In this document: positions 1 through 7,110 of the stretch, in pieces
How the letters are laid out: each line of letters begins with the position of its first letter
Numbering within the stretch: the first letter of the stretch is position 1
Virus record (IMG/VR): IMGVR_UViG_3300042889_000925
Coordinates: 1-35,133 of that record
Length of the DNA stretch: 35,133 nucleotides
Strand: one strand, 5' to 3'
Source of the DNA: a virus
The notes under the pieces: generated by a model
What the model was told of the DNA's origin: nothing
The model's input: only the letters and a program-made list of their open reading frames with translations
Databases searched by the model: none
Position numbers and translations under genes: made by a program

Positions 1-198
1 ATAATTTTAAAAGATTTTTAGAAGTAAACAACTTTTTTAAATGCAAACCAAATGATCAAAGTTCATTTAACATTATTAAAAAGAATGATATATTTTTAGA
101 GATAAAAGATGATTTTGAGGTTAAAGATTTTGTATTAAATTACGTTGAGAATGAAATACAAAGTAAACCTGTTTATAATTTGATGACTTCAAAAACTA
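1..198. repeat. Terminal direct repeat, left copy (circle closure)
   Basis: These 198 bases match 34936-35133 with one difference, C at 71 against T at 35006. The repeat lies inside one open reading frame that continues correctly across the join, so it is best read as overlap of a circular or circularly permuted genome rather than a separate element. The single difference changes AAC to AAT, both asparagine. Confidence 0.95.
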
Positions 199-1376
199 AT
201 ATCTTTAAACGTGATTTTTTATCTATGATACAAAGTAAAGAAATTTCATTACTTAGAGATAAAAAAGATACTTGTTATTTATTCTATGAAAATGGAGTTG
301 TTGAAGTTAAAAAAGATACTCAAAAATTAAAACCTTATAGCGATTTTGGTTTAAGTATATGGAAGGATCAGGTTATAAAAAGAGATTATATAGAAAGTGA
401 TCATCATCAAAGTAAATATAGAGAGTTTATTTGGAAAATATCAGGTGAAAATGTAGATCGTTACAATACTTTTCAAACTGTTATTGGTTATTTAGTTCAC
501 TCATATAAATCAAAAAGTGAAAATAAAGCTATTGTTTTAAACGATGAGATGATAAGTGATGAGCCAAACGGAAGGAGTGGAAAAGGTTTATTTTGGAATG
601 CAATTAAACAACTAAAAAAAGTTCAATCTATAGATGGTAAAAAGTTTTCATTTAACGATCCTTTTCCTTATCAAGGAATAAAGACAGATTGTCAAGTATT
701 AGTTTTTGATGATGTAAAACCAAACTTTCAATTTATAAATCTTTTTTCTGTAATTACTGAGGGTATAGAAATTACTTATAAAGGAAAAGATACTATTAAA
801 TTGCCAGTTGAGGACAGTCCAAAGATTTTAATTACTACTAATTATGTTTTAAAAGGAACAGGAGGTTCTCACGATGCTAGAAAGTTTGAGGTTGAATTAA
901 GTTCATTTTTTAATGCAAATTATACACCTAAAGACTATTTTAAACATATGTTTTTTGATGATTGGGATGCTGAGGAGTATGCTAGATTTGATTGTTATAT
1001 GATTGAATGTTTAAAAAAGTATCTTAAAAATGGTTTAATGTCTTATGAAAGTATTTCTTTACCATTTAAAAAGTTAGAAGTTGAAATAACTAAAGAATTA
1101 ATTGATTGCATTAATCAAATTAAATCAGATGAATGGATTGAGTCAACTTGGTTTTATACTTTTTATGAAAATCAATTAGTAAATAAATTTGATCGTAATA
1201 AATTATCTAAAAATAAAGTTACAAGTTCAATAAAAAAGTATTGTGATTTTTTTAATTATCAATATGAAACAGTTTCTCCTGGTGGAGTTAAAAAGTTTAA
1301 AATAATCAAAACCAAAGTAGATCCAAAAACATTGGATATTTGGGATAAAATTGAAAAAGATGCAGGAATTAACTAG
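1..1376 (+). CDS. SF3/D5-like phage (primase-)helicase, C-terminal part; continues from 34869
   Basis: The frame is open from base 3 and continues from the ATG at 34869 across the circle join, giving a 480-residue protein (82 residues precede the TTG at 180). In full-length numbering there is a Walker A GRSGKG at 213-218, a Walker B VLVFDD at 255-260, a sensor-like ILITTNY at 298-304 and an arginine-finger candidate in HDARKF near 313-318. This order is typical of superfamily 3 helicases of the D5/primase-C class that unwind DNA at phage replication forks. I cannot recognise a primase active site in the N-terminal part, so primase activity is unproven. Its last bases overlap the next gene by 17 nt. 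The SF2 helicase and VRR-NUC nuclease downstream support a replication module. Confidence 0.82.
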   Translation, partial: NFKRFLEVNNFFKCKPNDQSSFNIIKKNDIFLEIKDDFEVKDFVLNYVENEIQSKPVYNLMTSKTNIFKRDFLSMIQSKEISLLRDKKDTCYLFYENGVVEVKKDTQKLKPYSDFGLSIWKDQVIKRDYIESDHHQSKYREFIWKISGENVDRYNTFQTVIGYLVHSYKSKSENKAIVLNDEMISDEPNGRSGKGLFWNAIKQLKKVQSIDGKKFSFNDPFPYQGIKTDCQVLVFDDVKPNFQFINLFSVITEGIEITYKGKDTIKLPVEDSPKILITTNYVLKGTGGSHDARKFEVELSSFFNANYTPKDYFKHMFFDDWDAEEYARFDCYMIECLKKYLKNGLMSYESISLPFKKLEVEITKELIDCINQIKSDEWIESTWFYTFYENQLVNKFDRNKLSKNKVTSSIKKYCDFFNYQYETVSPGGVKKFKIIKTKVDPKTLDIWDKIEKDAGIN

Positions 1377-1722
1377 ACCAAAAGGAGTAATTTTAAACAC
1401 TCCGTTTATTTCGATAAAAAAAGAGTTAGTAAATCAAAATATTACTTTATCAAAAGATGAGATAATAAATTACAATTTACGTTCAGAAATTGATGTTAAC
1501 GTGGCTTTTCATTATTTAAAGAATTTAGCATTTAGAACCGAAGCTACTATCTTAAATCAGGAAGCTAAAGGAATAGATACAAAACTATCAGAAAACACTT
1601 TAAAACGATTGCTATTTATTCAATATCAATTTACTGAACTAGATATTAAAGTTCAAACATTGAAGCGAGATAATTTATTATTAGAAGAAAAATTAAAATA
1701 TTTTAAACAAAATTTTAAATGA
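1360..1722 (+). CDS. Hypothetical protein with C-terminal coiled coil
   Basis: I do not recognise this 120-residue protein. The ATG at 1360 is preferred over an in-frame TTG at 1351. Either start overlaps the end of the helicase gene, and the stop overlaps the next start in the ATGA style common here (1719-1722). The C-terminal third is rich in leucine, lysine and glutamate with heptad-like spacing (LLFIQYQF to LEEKLKYF), suggesting a coiled coil. Its place between two helicases suggests a replication accessory role such as a loader or adaptor, but nothing in the sequence proves that. Confidence 0.7.
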   Translation: MQELTRPKGVILNTPFISIKKELVNQNITLSKDEIINYNLRSEIDVNVAFHYLKNLAFRTEATILNQEAKGIDTKLSENTLKRLLFIQYQFTELDIKVQTLKRDNLLLEEKLKYFKQNFK

Positions 1723-2924
1723 ATTTAAGAGACTATCAAATAGAGATATCAGAAAAAGCAGTTGAAATATTACAATCTAAAAAGATAGTTTATTTAAATA
1801 TGCAACCGAGAACAGGCAAAACATTAACGGCTTTAAATACAGCTAAGTTATTCAATGCTAAGAATGTTTTATTTATAACTAAAAAGAAAGCTATTAGTTC
1901 AATTCAAGACGATTATAACAACTTTAATTTCTTATTTGATATAACTATCATAAATGCAGAATCATTGCATAAAATAGAGGGTAACTTTGATTTAATAATT
2001 TCAGATGAACATCACGGTAATGGAGCTTTTCCAAAACCTAGCAATAGAACAAAACTATTTAAATTAAAATATTCGTATTTACCTATGATATTTTTAAGTG
2101 GTACAATGTCAACTGAAAGTGGATCACAAATTTACCACCAATTTTGGGTATCTTATTATTCTCCATTTAAAGAATATGGTAATTTTTATAAATGGTCGAA
2201 AACATTTGTAAACGTAACTGAAAAGCATTTAGGATATGGAGTTGTTAAAGATTATTCAGATGCTAAAATGGATTTAATCAATCCAATTATTGATGAATAT
2301 ACAATTAAATATACTCAGGAAAATTCAGGGTTTAAATCAAAAGTAAATATCAATGTTTTATATTGCAAATCAATAAACGAAATATTGATTAAAAGACTTA
2401 AAAAAGATAAATTAATAGAGGGCAAAGATGAGTTAATTTTAGCAGATACAGGAGCAAAATTAATGCAGAAATTACACCAATTAGAAAATGGAACGATTAA
2501 GTTTGAAAGTGGTAATATAAAAGTTTTAGATTATTCAAAGGCAAACTATATTAAAGATAAATTCAAAGATAAAAAGATAGCTATTTTCTATTATTACATT
2601 GCAGAATTTGAACTATTAAAAGAAATATTTACAAATTATACAACTGATATAGATGAGTTCAATAATTCAAATAAAACATACATAGGTCAACAATATAGCT
2701 CGGCAATGGGTATTAATTTAAGTTCAGCAGATTGTTTAGTATTCTATAATTTTGGTTATTCTGGAACTAATTACCTTCAATCGATAGATAGATTAACAAC
2801 AATAGACCGTAAAGAAAATAATATTTATTTTATTTATCCAAAAGGTAGTTTAACTGAAAAAATACATAATGTGGTAAAAAATAAAAAGAATTTCACAGAA
2901 AAACAATTTTTAAAATTAATATAA
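1719..2924 (+). CDS. SF2 DNA helicase, DEHH box
   Basis: This 401-residue protein has the superfamily 2 helicase layout. There is an N-terminal RDYQ motif (Q7), Walker A QPRTGKT at 29-35, a DEHH box at 96-99 within LIISDEHHG, a motif III-like SGTMS near 128-132, and a C-terminal motif VI-like QSIDRLTTIDR. It is shorter than full SNF2 ATPases and resembles the compact phage helicases that often sit beside a VRR-NUC nuclease, as here. The likely role is ATP-driven remodelling of branched or stalled DNA during replication or recombination. The start overlaps the upstream stop (ATGA), and the stop shares one base with the next start (TAATG), so translation is probably coupled. Confidence 0.85.
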   Translation: MNLRDYQIEISEKAVEILQSKKIVYLNMQPRTGKTLTALNTAKLFNAKNVLFITKKKAISSIQDDYNNFNFLFDITIINAESLHKIEGNFDLIISDEHHGNGAFPKPSNRTKLFKLKYSYLPMIFLSGTMSTESGSQIYHQFWVSYYSPFKEYGNFYKWSKTFVNVTEKHLGYGVVKDYSDAKMDLINPIIDEYTIKYTQENSGFKSKVNINVLYCKSINEILIKRLKKDKLIEGKDELILADTGAKLMQKLHQLENGTIKFESGNIKVLDYSKANYIKDKFKDKKIAIFYYYIAEFELLKEIFTNYTTDIDEFNNSNKTYIGQQYSSAMGINLSSADCLVFYNFGYSGTNYLQSIDRLTTIDRKENNIYFIYPKGSLTEKIHNVVKNKKNFTEKQFLKLI

Positions 2925-3163
2925 TGGCAAGCAAACTACAAACAAAAGTTATTAAAGACCTAGAGAAACAAGGTTATTTTGTGATTAATCTTACACGTAC
3001 AAACAAAAATGGTATTTCAGATTTACTAGCTTTAAAGGAAAATGAGAAACCTTTATTCATAGAATGTAAAGAAAAAACAGATACTGTTAAACCTTTGCAA
3101 TTATTCAGAGGAAAAGAAGTTACAAAATATGGTTGTGAATTTATGATTATTAAAGATAAATAG
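2924..3163 (+). CDS. VRR-NUC domain nuclease
   Basis: This 79-residue protein is one VRR-NUC (PD-(D/E)xK superfamily) domain. Visible active-site residues are G30 and D33 in NGISDLLAL, E47 and K49 in FIECKE, and Q59 in the following helix (KPLQLF). The length is that of a single-domain phage nuclease. Such enzymes are thought to cut branched DNA and are commonly encoded next to an SF2 helicase, matching the upstream gene that overlaps it by one base. It may act as the phage's structure-specific or Holliday-junction nuclease, since no RuvC or Hjc homologue is seen. The exact substrate is inference. Confidence 0.87.
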   Translation: MASKLQTKVIKDLEKQGYFVINLTRTNKNGISDLLALKENEKPLFIECKEKTDTVKPLQLFRGKEVTKYGCEFMIIKDK

Positions 3164-3193
3164 TTATATTAGCCGAACAAAACTAAATAGATT

Positions 3194-3490
3194 ATGAAAA
3201 ATATAAAAGAAAAGGTATTAGAGTGGGCAGAATTAAGAAACCTTCTACACAACGAAAATGCCTTAAAACAATATAGCAAGTTACAGGAAGAAAGTAACGA
3301 ACTTTTATTATCAATTCTTAATAAAGACCCGTACGAACAAATAGATGCAATAGGCGATTGTGCAGTAGTTTTAATCATTTTAGCTAATCAATTAGGACAT
3401 GATTTTGATAAGTGTTTAGAAAGTGCTTATGATGAGATTAAAAATAGAGCTGGTAAAACGGTTAATGGTAATTTTATAAAGGACATATGA
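3194..3490 (+). CDS. MazG-like nucleotide pyrophosphohydrolase
   Basis: This 98-residue protein carries the all-alpha NTP pyrophosphatase signature: EESNE at 32-36 and the second metal-binding helix D51-A-I-G-D55, then a helix ending in EIKNRAGKTVNG, typical of phage MazG-like proteins. The family hydrolyses (d)NTPs to monophosphates and pyrophosphate. In phages it is proposed to adjust nucleotide pools or alarmone signals. The ATG follows a 30-nt gap after the nuclease gene with an A-rich leader, and its end overlaps the next gene by ATGA. In a phage with predicted modified DNA, pool sanitation is also possible, but the modification here is predicted to act after replication. Confidence 0.8.
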   Translation: MKNIKEKVLEWAELRNLLHNENALKQYSKLQEESNELLLSILNKDPYEQIDAIGDCAVVLIILANQLGHDFDKCLESAYDEIKNRAGKTVNGNFIKDI

Positions 3491-3684
3491 ATATTATTGC
3501 AACATCAAAAACAACAGAATTAATAATTCAAGTAAACTACATTGATGATTTTATTATTAAAGGGCAAGTTTTGGTAGGTGACCAGTATAACCATATTGGT
3601 AAAGTAGACTACTGGTCCACAAGTACATTTAACATATCAAAAATAAATTATGATAATAGACCCAATATTAAAACTGCCAAATAG
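3487..3684 (+). CDS. Hypothetical protein, beta-rich
   Basis: I do not recognise this 65-residue product. It starts by ATGA overlap with the MazG-like gene and its end overlaps the next start by 35 nt, so it belongs to the same tightly packed operon. The sequence alternates hydrophobic and polar residues (ELIIQVNYIDDFIIKGQVLV), consistent with a small beta-sheet protein. No catalytic motif, membrane segment or signal peptide is visible. Confidence 0.6.
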   Translation: MNIIATSKTTELIIQVNYIDDFIIKGQVLVGDQYNHIGKVDYWSTSTFNISKINYDNRPNIKTAK

Positions 3685-3832
3685 AAGAAATATAGTTACT
3701 AAACATGGTGTCCTAAGCGACTTACATAAAGTAACTATTGAATGGTTTAAACATGAGAATGACAGCGTATTTATGCGAGAATTTGTCAACTATATTGTAA
3801 ACAATTATAGTAACTTCAAAACTAAAAAATGA
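3650..3832 (+). CDS. Hypothetical small protein
   Basis: This is a 60-residue protein of unknown function. The ATG lies 35 nt inside the preceding gene, a long overlap but the only ATG near the frame's beginning. The stop overlaps the following micro-ORF by ATGA (3829-3832). The central part reads as an amphipathic helix (SDLHKVTIEWFKHEND) followed by VFMREFVNYIVNNY. A - strand frame across this region lacks context and is treated as a shadow. Confidence 0.5.
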   Translation: MIIDPILKLPNRRNIVTKHGVLSDLHKVTIEWFKHENDSVFMREFVNYIVNNYSNFKTKK

Positions 3833-3924
3833 CTGAACTATTTGAGTATATTGAAATAATAGTATACTATGATATAAGATGCAAAAAATATGACTATATT
3901 TATCAATTAATATGTTACAATTAG
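3829..3924 (+). CDS. Possible 31-residue micro-protein
   Basis: A 31-codon frame begins with an exact ATGA overlap of the upstream stop and ends 13 nt inside the next gene. The product is rich in tyrosine, isoleucine and glutamate (EYIEIIVYYDIRCKKYDYIY). The double overlap copies the coupling used by neighbouring genes and fills what would be the only gap in this operon segment. It is too short for composition to be decisive. Confidence 0.35.
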   Translation: MTELFEYIEIIVYYDIRCKKYDYIYQLICYN

Positions 3925-4124
3925 AGAAGTTAGAGAAGTACTGTAAAGACAGAAACATAGAAGCCACTTTTATAAATGGTGTTCTTATCGAGCCTTTGCC
4001 AATAGTGAAATATAACTATAGAGTTAAAAAAGATGCTTGGTTTTTAGAGATAGCAGTAAATAAATACGGTTGCAAAACAGTTGTAGAAGCAATGTTTAAT
4101 AAAAAAATGACACTAATATTATGA
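3912..4124 (+). CDS. Hypothetical protein
   Basis: This is a 70-residue protein of unknown function. An N-terminal helix (LQLEKLEKYCKDRNIE) is followed by beta-like stretches. Its stop overlaps the start of the ParB-like gene by ATGA (4121-4124), placing it directly upstream of the base-modification block and in the same transcript. I see no family signature and therefore assign no role in modification. Confidence 0.6.
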   Translation: MLQLEKLEKYCKDRNIEATFINGVLIEPLPIVKYNYRVKKDAWFLEIAVNKYGCKTVVEAMFNKKMTLIL

Positions 4125-4687
4125 AATATTTGAAAATAAATGAGATAAAACTCAACCCAAATAACCCTAGAATAATTAAGGATGATAAGTTTACAAAACT
4201 AGTTCAGTCTATTAAAGACTTTCCTGAAATGTTAGATATTAGACCTATTGTAGTTAATCAGGATATGATTATTCTAGGTGGAAATATGAGATACAAGGCT
4301 TGTAAAGAAGCAGGTTTAAAAGAAATACCTGTTATTGTAACCGATTTAACAGAAGAACAACAAAAGGAGTTCTTAATAAAAGATAATGTTTCAGGCGGGG
4401 AATGGGATTGGGATTTATTAAATGAATGGGACACTGAACAATTAGAAGATTGGGGGTTAGATGTTTGGGAACAACCTGCTGAAGTAGATTATTCTATTCT
4501 TGACGACGATGATATATCTGAACAATTAGAGGATATGACTAACGGAGTTAAAAAAGCTATACAAATTGAATTCGAAGCTGAACATTATAATGAAGCGTTT
4601 GAACTTGTAAAGTTTTGGAGAGATAATAAAGCCTATGTTGGTGGTATGATAATGGAATATTTAAAAGCTGAAAAAGAAAAAATATGA
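4121..4687 (+). CDS. ParB/Srx-like domain protein of the DNA modification block
   Basis: The 188-residue product begins with a ParB-type N-terminal domain: a conserved opening INEIKLNPNNPR at 7-17 and the core GGNMRYKAC at 53-61, followed by KEIPVIV. The segment GEWDWDLL at 93-100 is typical of phage ParB-like domains, which are often fused to or encoded beside DNA methyltransferases and other base-modifying enzymes. The C-terminal 70 residues are acidic and unassigned. There is no partner ParA, so plasmid-type segregation is unlikely. It overlaps the glycosyltransferase gene by ATGA. As ParB-fold proteins can bind DNA or CTP and act as nucleases, the plausible role is a DNA-binding or regulatory partner of the modification enzymes. 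That is inference from context. Confidence 0.8.
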   Translation: MKYLKINEIKLNPNNPRIIKDDKFTKLVQSIKDFPEMLDIRPIVVNQDMIILGGNMRYKACKEAGLKEIPVIVTDLTEEQQKEFLIKDNVSGGEWDWDLLNEWDTEQLEDWGLDVWEQPAEVDYSILDDDDISEQLEDMTNGVKKAIQIEFEAEHYNEAFELVKFWRDNKAYVGGMIMEYLKAEKEKI

Positions 4688-5415
4688 TTTGTTTTATACC
4701 AACAAAAGGTAGGTTAAATACAAAAACTTATAAACTTTTTGAAGATGTAGGTATTGATGTGAAACACTTTATAGAACCACAAGAAATAGAAAAATATCAA
4801 GTACCTAACAAAATATCTATTTTAGAAAATAACAAAGGTATTGGTTATGTTCGTAATTTTATGTTGAATTATGCAAGGCAAAATGATTATGAATGGGTTT
4901 TAATTTGTGATGATGATGTTACTTCTTTTGGTATTTATAATGGAAAAACAATAAAACAAGATGCGTCAATTTGGATTAATATATTAGAAAAAGCAAAGAA
5001 ATTACCTTTTGAATTGATAGGGATAAACTACACTCAACACGCCTGGCACGAAAAAACAAGTTATTCAATTAATAAAAAATTTGCAGAAGTTTGTGTATTA
5101 ATGAATGTATCTAAAATTAAATGGAATTATAGACCAGAATTTAATTTAAAAGAGGATAGAGATTTTGCACTTCAAACAATACAAAAAGGAAACGGAATTT
5201 TAAGATTTAATCATTTTTGGTTTTCTTGTCCTGATGTTGGTTCAAATACTGGTGGGTTACAAGATGAATACAAAGCGAAAAAAGACGAGGAAAGTGCTAA
5301 AAAAATGTGTAGAGAATGGCATCCATTTGTTACTTTAAAAAAGAAAGGTGATAGAATAGATATGAAAACAGATTTAAAATCATTATCTATGCACTATAAA
5401 AAACAAATAAGATGA
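4684..5415 (+). CDS. TET-associated glycosyltransferase (TAGT-like), DNA base glucosylation candidate
   Basis: The 243-residue product looks like a GT-A fold glycosyltransferase. It opens with FIPTKGR at 4-10, then GIGYVRNFML at 52-61, a DDD metal-binding motif at 76-78 in LICDDDVTSFG, and an acidic pair E157-D158 in LKEDRDF. The match to the TAGT family is by motif pattern and by the gene immediately downstream, a TET/JBP dioxygenase with ATGA overlap (5412-5415). The predicted reaction is transfer of a sugar from a nucleotide sugar to the hydroxyl of 5-hydroxymethylpyrimidine in DNA. The sugar and the base cannot be read from sequence. No signal peptide or membrane segment is seen, so it should act on cytoplasmic phage DNA. 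A generic family 2 glycosyltransferase is the main alternative. Confidence 0.8.
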   Translation: MICFIPTKGRLNTKTYKLFEDVGIDVKHFIEPQEIEKYQVPNKISILENNKGIGYVRNFMLNYARQNDYEWVLICDDDVTSFGIYNGKTIKQDASIWINILEKAKKLPFELIGINYTQHAWHEKTSYSINKKFAEVCVLMNVSKIKWNYRPEFNLKEDRDFALQTIQKGNGILRFNHFWFSCPDVGSNTGGLQDEYKAKKDEESAKKMCREWHPFVTLKKKGDRIDMKTDLKSLSMHYKKQIR

Positions 5416-6218
5416 AACGTATAGATTTAATTGAAGTAAAGCACAACCGTAAAATTGGTGAACCTTGTGAATATATTGAGCCTAATGTTACTGAAGATTG
5501 TATTTTTTATGTAAATAATGAGCCTATAGGTTTTTACTTAAATAAAATGCCTGAAAAAATGTGTAAATTAGCAGACTTGGCAAATTCAGAATTTAATAGT
5601 AAAAATGTTCCAAAAACAAAACTAGATAGGTCAGACGTTTTAAAGGCTCAAATTGATAATCCTGGTATGTCAAGGTCAGATGCGAGAAAGGTTGGAACAA
5701 GTCAAATGTCAGTAATACTTGGTAGCGTCCCACCAAAGCCACAGTTTATGAGATATTACGGAACAACGTCAAGTGTTCATTCAGTTAAAACAGCGCAAAC
5801 ATTTATTAAAGCAATGTTATTATTAGCTAAAGAAAGTGAGTTGTTAATAAAAGAATTATTGCCAAAACAATATGAACAACAAATTGAATTATTTAAAGAT
5901 GTTAATGAAAAATGGAGGTTTGGAAACTTATTTACAAGTTCAATTTCTAACTATAATATTTCAGCACCTTTTCATAGAGATACAGGTAATATAGTCGGGG
6001 CGGTTAATGTAATAATTTGTAAACAAAAGAACTCAAAAGGTGGAGATTTACACGTTCCCGATTATAATGCCACAATTGGTCAAGTTGACAATTCTATTTT
6101 AGTTTATCCTGCTTGGAAAAATATACATGGAGTTACTCCGATAATACCAATTCACAAAGATGGATATAGAAATTCACTTGTTTTTTATCCTTTAAAAGCT
6201 TTCAAAAATTTAGATTAA
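5412..6218 (+). CDS. TET/JBP-family 2-oxoglutarate/Fe(II) dioxygenase acting on DNA
   Basis: The C-terminal half of this 268-residue protein is a double-stranded beta-helix dioxygenase. Iron ligands are H188 and D190 in APFHRDTGN and H239 in NIHGVTP; R253 in YRNSLVFYP is placed to hold 2-oxoglutarate. GGDLHVPDY at 210-218 is typical of the TET/JBP branch. The N-terminal half (KLADLANSEFNSK, SDARKVGTSQM) is less conserved. TET/JBP enzymes oxidise the methyl group of 5-methylpyrimidines in DNA to hydroxymethyl. The upstream glycosyltransferase and the phage cytosine-C5 methyltransferase at 32912 give a full methylate-oxidise-glycosylate route. A thymine-directed JBP-like activity is the alternative. 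It is the last gene of its unit: its stop lies within the terminator hairpin. Confidence 0.87.
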   Translation: MKRIDLIEVKHNRKIGEPCEYIEPNVTEDCIFYVNNEPIGFYLNKMPEKMCKLADLANSEFNSKNVPKTKLDRSDVLKAQIDNPGMSRSDARKVGTSQMSVILGSVPPKPQFMRYYGTTSSVHSVKTAQTFIKAMLLLAKESELLIKELLPKQYEQQIELFKDVNEKWRFGNLFTSSISNYNISAPFHRDTGNIVGAVNVIICKQKNSKGGDLHVPDYNATIGQVDNSILVYPAWKNIHGVTPIIPIHKDGYRNSLVFYPLKAFKNLD

Positions 6219-6239
6219 ATAATTGCAATCTAAATTTTT
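6204..6239 (+). terminator. 13-bp hairpin terminator ending the TET/JBP operon
   Basis: The arms 6204-6216 (AAAAATTTAGATT) and 6227-6239 (AATCTAAATTTTT) are perfect inverted repeats around a 10-nt loop, and the right arm runs into a T-rich tail. The left arm includes the end of the dioxygenase gene, whose TAA begins at the last base of the arm. Such AT-only stems are plausible in this AT-rich genome. The -33 element of the next promoter lies in the loop. Confidence 0.7.
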
Positions 6240-6251
6240 ATTTTATATTTG
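6223..6251 (+). promoter_or_regulatory. Bacteroidota-type promoter for the late (RadC-terminase-structural) unit
   Basis: TTG at 6223-6225, 18 nt, then TATATTTG at 6244-6251 fits the Bacteroidota housekeeping consensus TTG-N19-TAnnTTTG. The expected start of transcription is near 6258, 14 nt before the RadC ATG. It sits inside and just after the terminator hairpin, so transcription termination and initiation are interleaved. Confidence 0.7.
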
Positions 6252-6271
6252 TTTAAACTAAAATATTAATT

Positions 6272-6706
6272 ATGAAAACAGCAACACTTTACGAATTAAG
6301 AAAAAATCAAACTGATTTCCCTAAAAAGAAAATAATTAGTTCATCTACTTCAACTGAATTTATAAGACAATTTTATTCAGATGACATTGAAATTTATGAA
6401 AGTTTTTTTTTATTACTTTTAAATAATCAAAATCAAACATTAGGATATGCTAAAATAAGTCAAGGAGGAATAACAGGAACGGTTGTAGATGTTAGAATAG
6501 TTGCTAAATATGTAGTCGATAGTTTAGCAACTGGTATTATTTTAGCTCACAATCATCCTAGCGGAAACTTAAAACCAAGTCAACAAGATATTGATATAAC
6601 AAAAAAAATAAAAGAAGCTATGAAATTATTTGATGTAACTGTATTAGACCATATTATTCTAACAGTTGACAATTTTTATTCATTTGCTGATAACGGAACG
6701 ATATAA
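6272..6706 (+). CDS. radC: RadC-like JAB/MPN domain protein
   Basis: This 144-residue protein is one RadC/JAMM domain without the N-terminal helix-hairpin-helix of cellular RadC. The metal site is clear: E43 early in the domain, then H93 and H95 in AHNHPSG at 92-98, S103, and D106 in PSQQDID. The tail VLDHIILT...YSFAD is characteristic. Phage and mobile-element RadC proteins are widespread. Their biochemical role is unsettled, and a direct repair function has been questioned. It is the first gene of the late unit, 14 nt after the expected transcript start, and shares one base with the next gene (TAATG). Confidence 0.88.
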   Translation: MKTATLYELRKNQTDFPKKKIISSSTSTEFIRQFYSDDIEIYESFFLLLLNNQNQTLGYAKISQGGITGTVVDVRIVAKYVVDSLATGIILAHNHPSGNLKPSQQDIDITKKIKEAMKLFDVTVLDHIILTVDNFYSFADNGTI

Positions 6707-7110
6707 TGGCATACGACAAACAAAAGATATTTGAACAGGCGAAGGAAGTTATAGTTAAACATAAACTATTTTTCATTGAAGATATAGTTGCTTTTATTCC
6801 AATTTCAAAACCTACTTTTTACGAGTATTTTCCTATTCAATCTAACGAAGTTAACGAGCTAAAAGGATTGCTAGAAACAAATCGTATTGAATTAAAAGTT
6901 TCTATGCGGTCTAAATGGTATAAATCAAATGCACCAGCTTTGCAAATGGCTTTAATGAAATTGATTGCAAGTCCTGAAGAACTAAGAAAACTATCAATGA
7001 ACCACCAAGTAACAGAGGAGGTTGAAAAACCTATTTTTAACGGAATAAATATCAATGTTACAAGAAACGACAGCACAGCAGAAGATAGCGAACCTACTAA
7101 AGAGGATTAG
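6706..7110 (+). CDS. Putative terminase small subunit
   Basis: This 134-residue protein lies directly upstream of the terminase large subunit and overlaps it by 56 nt. Its N-terminal part forms a helix-turn-helix-like segment (FIEDIVAFIPISKPTFYEYF, about 22-41), then a helical region with NRIELKVSMRSKW. The last 25 residues are acidic and low in complexity. Position, size and DNA-binding pattern fit a small terminase that recognises packaging sites, but I see no diagnostic motif, so the call rests mainly on context. Confidence 0.62.
   Translation: MAYDKQKIFEQAKEVIVKHKLFFIEDIVAFIPISKPTFYEYFPIQSNEVNELKGLLETNRIELKVSMRSKWYKSNAPALQMALMKLIASPEELRKLSMNHQVTEEVEKPIFNGININVTRNDSTAEDSEPTKED

Noticed and set aside
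1-198. A T7-like physical terminal repeat
   Set aside because: The repeat sits inside one continuous gene and differs at one base, fitting circular assembly overlap better. Read-end evidence would be needed to revive it.
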